In this document: one piece after another, positions 61,896 to 64,000 of the stretch | Layout of the letters: each line of letters starts with the position of its first letter | How positions within the stretch are numbered: the stretch's first letter is position 1 | Translations under genes and position numbers: made by a program | The notes under the pieces: generated by a model | What the model was told of the DNA's origin: nothing | The model's input: the letters and a program-made list of their open reading frames with translations, nothing else | The model's database searches: none | Assembly: GCF_004114795.1 (NCBI RefSeq) | Contig: NZ_CP035311.1 | Span: forward strand, 1,860,001-1,924,000 | Length of the DNA stretch: 64,000 nucleotides | Direction of reading: 5' to 3' | DNA from: Janthinobacterium sp. 17J80-10 | Lineage (GTDB): Bacteria; Pseudomonadota; Gammaproteobacteria; Burkholderiales; Burkholderiaceae_D

Positions 61896-62221
61896 TACAA
61901 TCTAGTCTCAGCCTGTTCAGGTTGAGTTCAATGCAGAGGCATGCCAGCGCTAGTGCGGTATGCCACATCCCTGGAAATAGCAAGATGCCTGCCGGCGATA
62001 CTTTGCCTGCATCGTTTCAGTCTTCACCTTCCATTTTTATTCTTTTGCAGTGTTTGCTTATCTGGCCTGACCGCTCTGCCAGATATTCTTCAAGCCATTG
62101 GCAATCGTTGCGTGTCAGTACGTCCGTTAGCAATTTAGAACGAACTATCCGTCATGCGGTCATATGTGAGCTTGGACGGGCAATATACAACTTTGCAAAC
62201 TAGTTTAACCGGGGAAAAGCC
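61896..62221 (+). other. intergenic region before the CBS-domain gene
   Basis: 326 bases with no credible gene and no clear terminator hairpin after tRNA-Cys. The CBS gene promoter is presumably here; no good hexamer pair was found. Confidence 0.5.
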
Positions 62222-62677
62222 ATGCAATCCATTTCAGAAATAATGACACAAGACGTGACGGTCGTTGCGCCGACTGACAATCTGCAGCAAGCTGCGCAGT
62301 TGATGAGAGAGCGGGACATAGGCGCATTGCCGGTATGTGATGGCACACGCCTGGTCGGGATGATTACCGATCGTGATATCACCATTCGGGCGGTCGCTGA
62401 CGGCAAATCGCCTGGCGATGTACAGGTTTCGGAAGTCATGAGTGACCAGGTATTCTGGTGCTATGAAGATCAGTCGGTTGAGGAAGTGCTGCAGGAGATG
62501 GGCAATGAGCAAATCCGACGCATTCCAGTGGTGAGCCGGGACAAGCGGCTGGTTGGCGTGGTATCGCTTGGGGATATGGCAGTTCGGGAAGCTGCAGACA
62601 TGAATGAAACGCTGGAAGAGATTTCCCAGCCATCCGTATCCAGGCGGCCGGGCACGGAAGCAGGGCGACCACATTAG
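62222..62677 (+). CDS. two-CBS-domain protein
   Basis: 151 residues, almost entirely two CBS domains (about 3-60 and 70-128): IMTQDVTVVAPTDNLQQAAQLM, given in short form as the first, and a second with VSEVMSDQVFWCYEDQSV and GVVSLGDMAVRE. No enzymatic domain. Such free CBS pairs bind adenine nucleotides and are often stress-related. The target is unknown. GGGGAAA precedes the ATG. Confidence 0.9.
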   Translation: MQSISEIMTQDVTVVAPTDNLQQAAQLMRERDIGALPVCDGTRLVGMITDRDITIRAVADGKSPGDVQVSEVMSDQVFWCYEDQSVEEVLQEMGNEQIRRIPVVSRDKRLVGVVSLGDMAVREAADMNETLEEISQPSVSRRPGTEAGRPH

Positions 62678-62885
62678 TCTTTGCGCCAATCACAACTGTG
62701 ACGCGTTGATGACCCGCCCGAATAGGGCGGATGCCTGCTGTGGCGCACTCTATCGACAACATGACGGGTGTGTTTGACGCAGCTGTCCATTCACCGCCTG
62801 CTTTCCCGTCCTGGTGTTCTGTAATGTCCAGGTTGGGAAAAGGGTAAGATGGTCCAGCAGGATTGTGCTAGAATATGCGAAATAG

Positions 62886-62909
62886 AAAAGCGCCACAGGC
62901 GCTTTTTTT
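62886..62909 (+). terminator. terminator-like hairpin just upstream of tRNA-Leu
   Basis: AAAAGCGCC (62886-62894), ACA loop, GGCGCTTTT and further Ts. A TGC-TAGAAT extended -10 (62866-62874) lies just before it and tRNA-Leu starts at 62928, so it may be the CBS gene's terminator or part of the tRNA leader. Confidence 0.7.
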
Positions 62910-62927
62910 CTTGCCTGCCTTGGCAGC

Positions 62928-63020
62928 GCCCGAGTGGTGAAATTGGTAGACACAGCGGACTTAAAATCCGCCGCTTACCCGAGAGGGGGCGTACCGGTTC
63001 GATTCCGGTCTCGGGCACCA
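62928..63020 (+). tRNA. tRNA-Leu (anticodon TAA)
   Basis: 93 bases with encoded CCA and the long variable arm of a class II tRNA. Acceptor GCCCGAG/CTCGGGC, anticodon stem GCGGA/TCCGC with loop CTTAAAA, T loop TTCGATT. Confidence 0.97.
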
Positions 63021-63092
63021 TCCAGCTTATTCATTCCCGCATTACCTCAATCCCCGAGCATCTAAGTGCAGCTTGCACTGGCGCCTTGGTGT

Positions 63093-63731
63093 TTACTGCG
63101 CCGGACTAAGCAGCGGAAATAATTGCCGCAGTCCGGAAGCGGTCATTTCGATCGCCATGGCAGCCAATACAAAGCCACCGACGCGCTCCACCACATCCAG
63201 CGTCGATTGCCGGATCTGCTTTTGCGTATTGCTGGCAACCCAGAAACTGATCCAGCATGACAGGCCAACCAGCAGGATGGGCAGCACCACATGGACCAGG
63301 TCGGCCGCGGTTTGCCAGACGTTGTTGCCCATGACGTAGCTGAAGGCTGCAGGGCCTGCCAGGAGCGGGACAGCCAGCGGCACAATCGATGTGCCGCGCC
63401 TTCCTCTGCCATCCGTCTCCGGCGACGAACCCTTGAAGCTGGTTTCCTTGCCGAGGACCATGGCGATGGCCAGCAACAGGACGATGATGCCGCCACCGAC
63501 CTGCATCGCCCCCAGCGACACGCCCAGAAACCCCAGCAGCGGCATGCCCAGGAAGGTCGCTACCAGCAGGGCGACCGTCACACTGATGCCGATGGTCCTG
63601 GCAAAACGTGACTTCGCCTTGGCATCGAGTCCCTGCGCTGCCGCGAGAAAAATCGGGATCATGGTGACAGGCCCCACCAGTGCAAACAGTGTGACGGCTT
63701 TCTTGATCGTGAGTGCGGCGATGGTGAGCAT
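63093..63731 (-). CDS. MarC-family inner membrane protein
   Basis: 212 residues with about six hydrophobic helices: FALVGPVTMIPIFLAA at the start, GFLGVSLGAMQVGGGIIVLL and PLAVPLLAGPAAFSYVM, which mark the MarC (UPF0056) family. Function unproven; the old link to multiple antibiotic resistance has not held up. A TGA-terminated reading frame in another phase is a shadow. Confidence 0.88.
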   Translation of the reverse strand: MLTIAALTIKKAVTLFALVGPVTMIPIFLAAAQGLDAKAKSRFARTIGISVTVALLVATFLGMPLLGFLGVSLGAMQVGGGIIVLLLAIAMVLGKETSFKGSSPETDGRGRRGTSIVPLAVPLLAGPAAFSYVMGNNVWQTAADLVHVVLPILLVGLSCWISFWVASNTQKQIRQSTLDVVERVGGFVLAAMAIEMTASGLRQLFPLLSPAQ

Positions 63732-63797
63732 CAGGTGAGGGCAAAATCGTTTAATGTGGATTTTTATTATAAACGCGTGCGCAAAAACGTTCCGGTC

Positions 63798-64000
63798 TCA
63801 GCGGGCGAGCGTTTGCAGCATCTGTGCAAAGGCTTCCTGGGTGACAGGTTTGCTCCGGTAATACCCCTGTATTTCATCGCAATTGCTGTCGCGCAGGAAG
63901 GCGTATTCCTCCGGCGTCTCCACGCCTTCCGCCAGCACGTTCAGGTTGAGCGTGTGTCCCAGTGAAATGATGGCCTTGACGATGCCGGCATTGTCCTGGT
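63798..64000 (-). CDS. EAL-domain protein, C-terminal end (cut by window edge)
   Basis: The leftward frame is open from the window edge to TGA at 63800-63798, encoding ~67 residues. AEGVETPEEYAFL and EIQGYYRSKPVT are the end of an EAL phosphodiesterase domain for c-di-GMP, closely resembling the end of the EAL protein at 3.2 kb. The N-terminal domains are outside the window. Confidence 0.88.
   Translation of the reverse strand, partial: QDNAGIVKAIISLGHTLNLNVLAEGVETPEEYAFLRDSNCDEIQGYYRSKPVTQEAFAQMLQTLAR

Overview
The window is about 64 kb of GC-rich chromosome from a betaproteobacterium. The housekeeping gene order (yceD-rpmF-plsX-fabHDG-acpP-fabF, rpoE-rseA-rseB-mucD, lepA-lepB-rnc-era-recO-pdxJ-acpS-nagZ-uvrC-pgsA) and the protein sequences point to Burkholderiales, probably Oxalobacteraceae (Herminiimonas, Collimonas or Herbaspirillum type). 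That placement is an inference from gene order and protein resemblance; no 16S gene is present.

Left part (1-10.5 kb): the end of an FtsX-type permease, a group II truncated haemoglobin, rmuC, a hotdog thioesterase, and a two-gene signalling module. The module is a REC-PAS-GGDEF-EAL protein followed by a 1696-residue soluble hybrid kinase built on a tandem array of 92-residue HAMP-like repeats.

Accessory metabolic island (10.5-28.1 kb): a leftward operon (xdhC/coxI, a MocA-like nucleotidyltransferase, a PaaY/CaiE-like protein, an alpha/beta hydrolase) faces a rightward operon. The rightward operon encodes an iron alcohol dehydrogenase, a thioesterase, a CoxG-crotonase fusion, the M and S subunits of a molybdenum hydroxylase, a metallo-beta-lactamase-fold hydrolase, the L subunit, an SDR lacking its catalytic Tyr/Lys, an acyl-CoA ligase and a GabD-like aldehyde dehydrogenase. 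A tandem-HxlR regulator and an orphan LivJ-type binding protein follow. The two outer promoters share a -10/downstream element. Together this looks like an uptake and catabolic pathway for an unidentified small molecule, with Mo-cofactor maturation genes on the spot and moaA just beyond. The rightward thioesterase is nearly identical to the one at 2.4 kb, and the distant copy still carries a scar of the alcohol dehydrogenase gene end.

Middle (28.1-39.3 kb): moaA, chrA and rne run leftward. A 0.9 kb gap with a partly duplicated leader separates rne from the rightward rluC-HAD phosphatase-Rieske-sppA genes. A tetrapyrrole-methylase-family methyltransferase and maf run leftward.

Right part (39.4-64 kb): the fatty-acid synthesis cluster, the sigma-E cluster, a glutaredoxin-like gene, the long lepA-to-pgsA cluster, two identical tRNA-Gly genes, tRNA-Cys, a two-CBS-domain protein, tRNA-Leu, a MarC-family membrane protein and the end of an EAL-domain gene. 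No IS element, prophage, CRISPR array or rRNA gene was seen.
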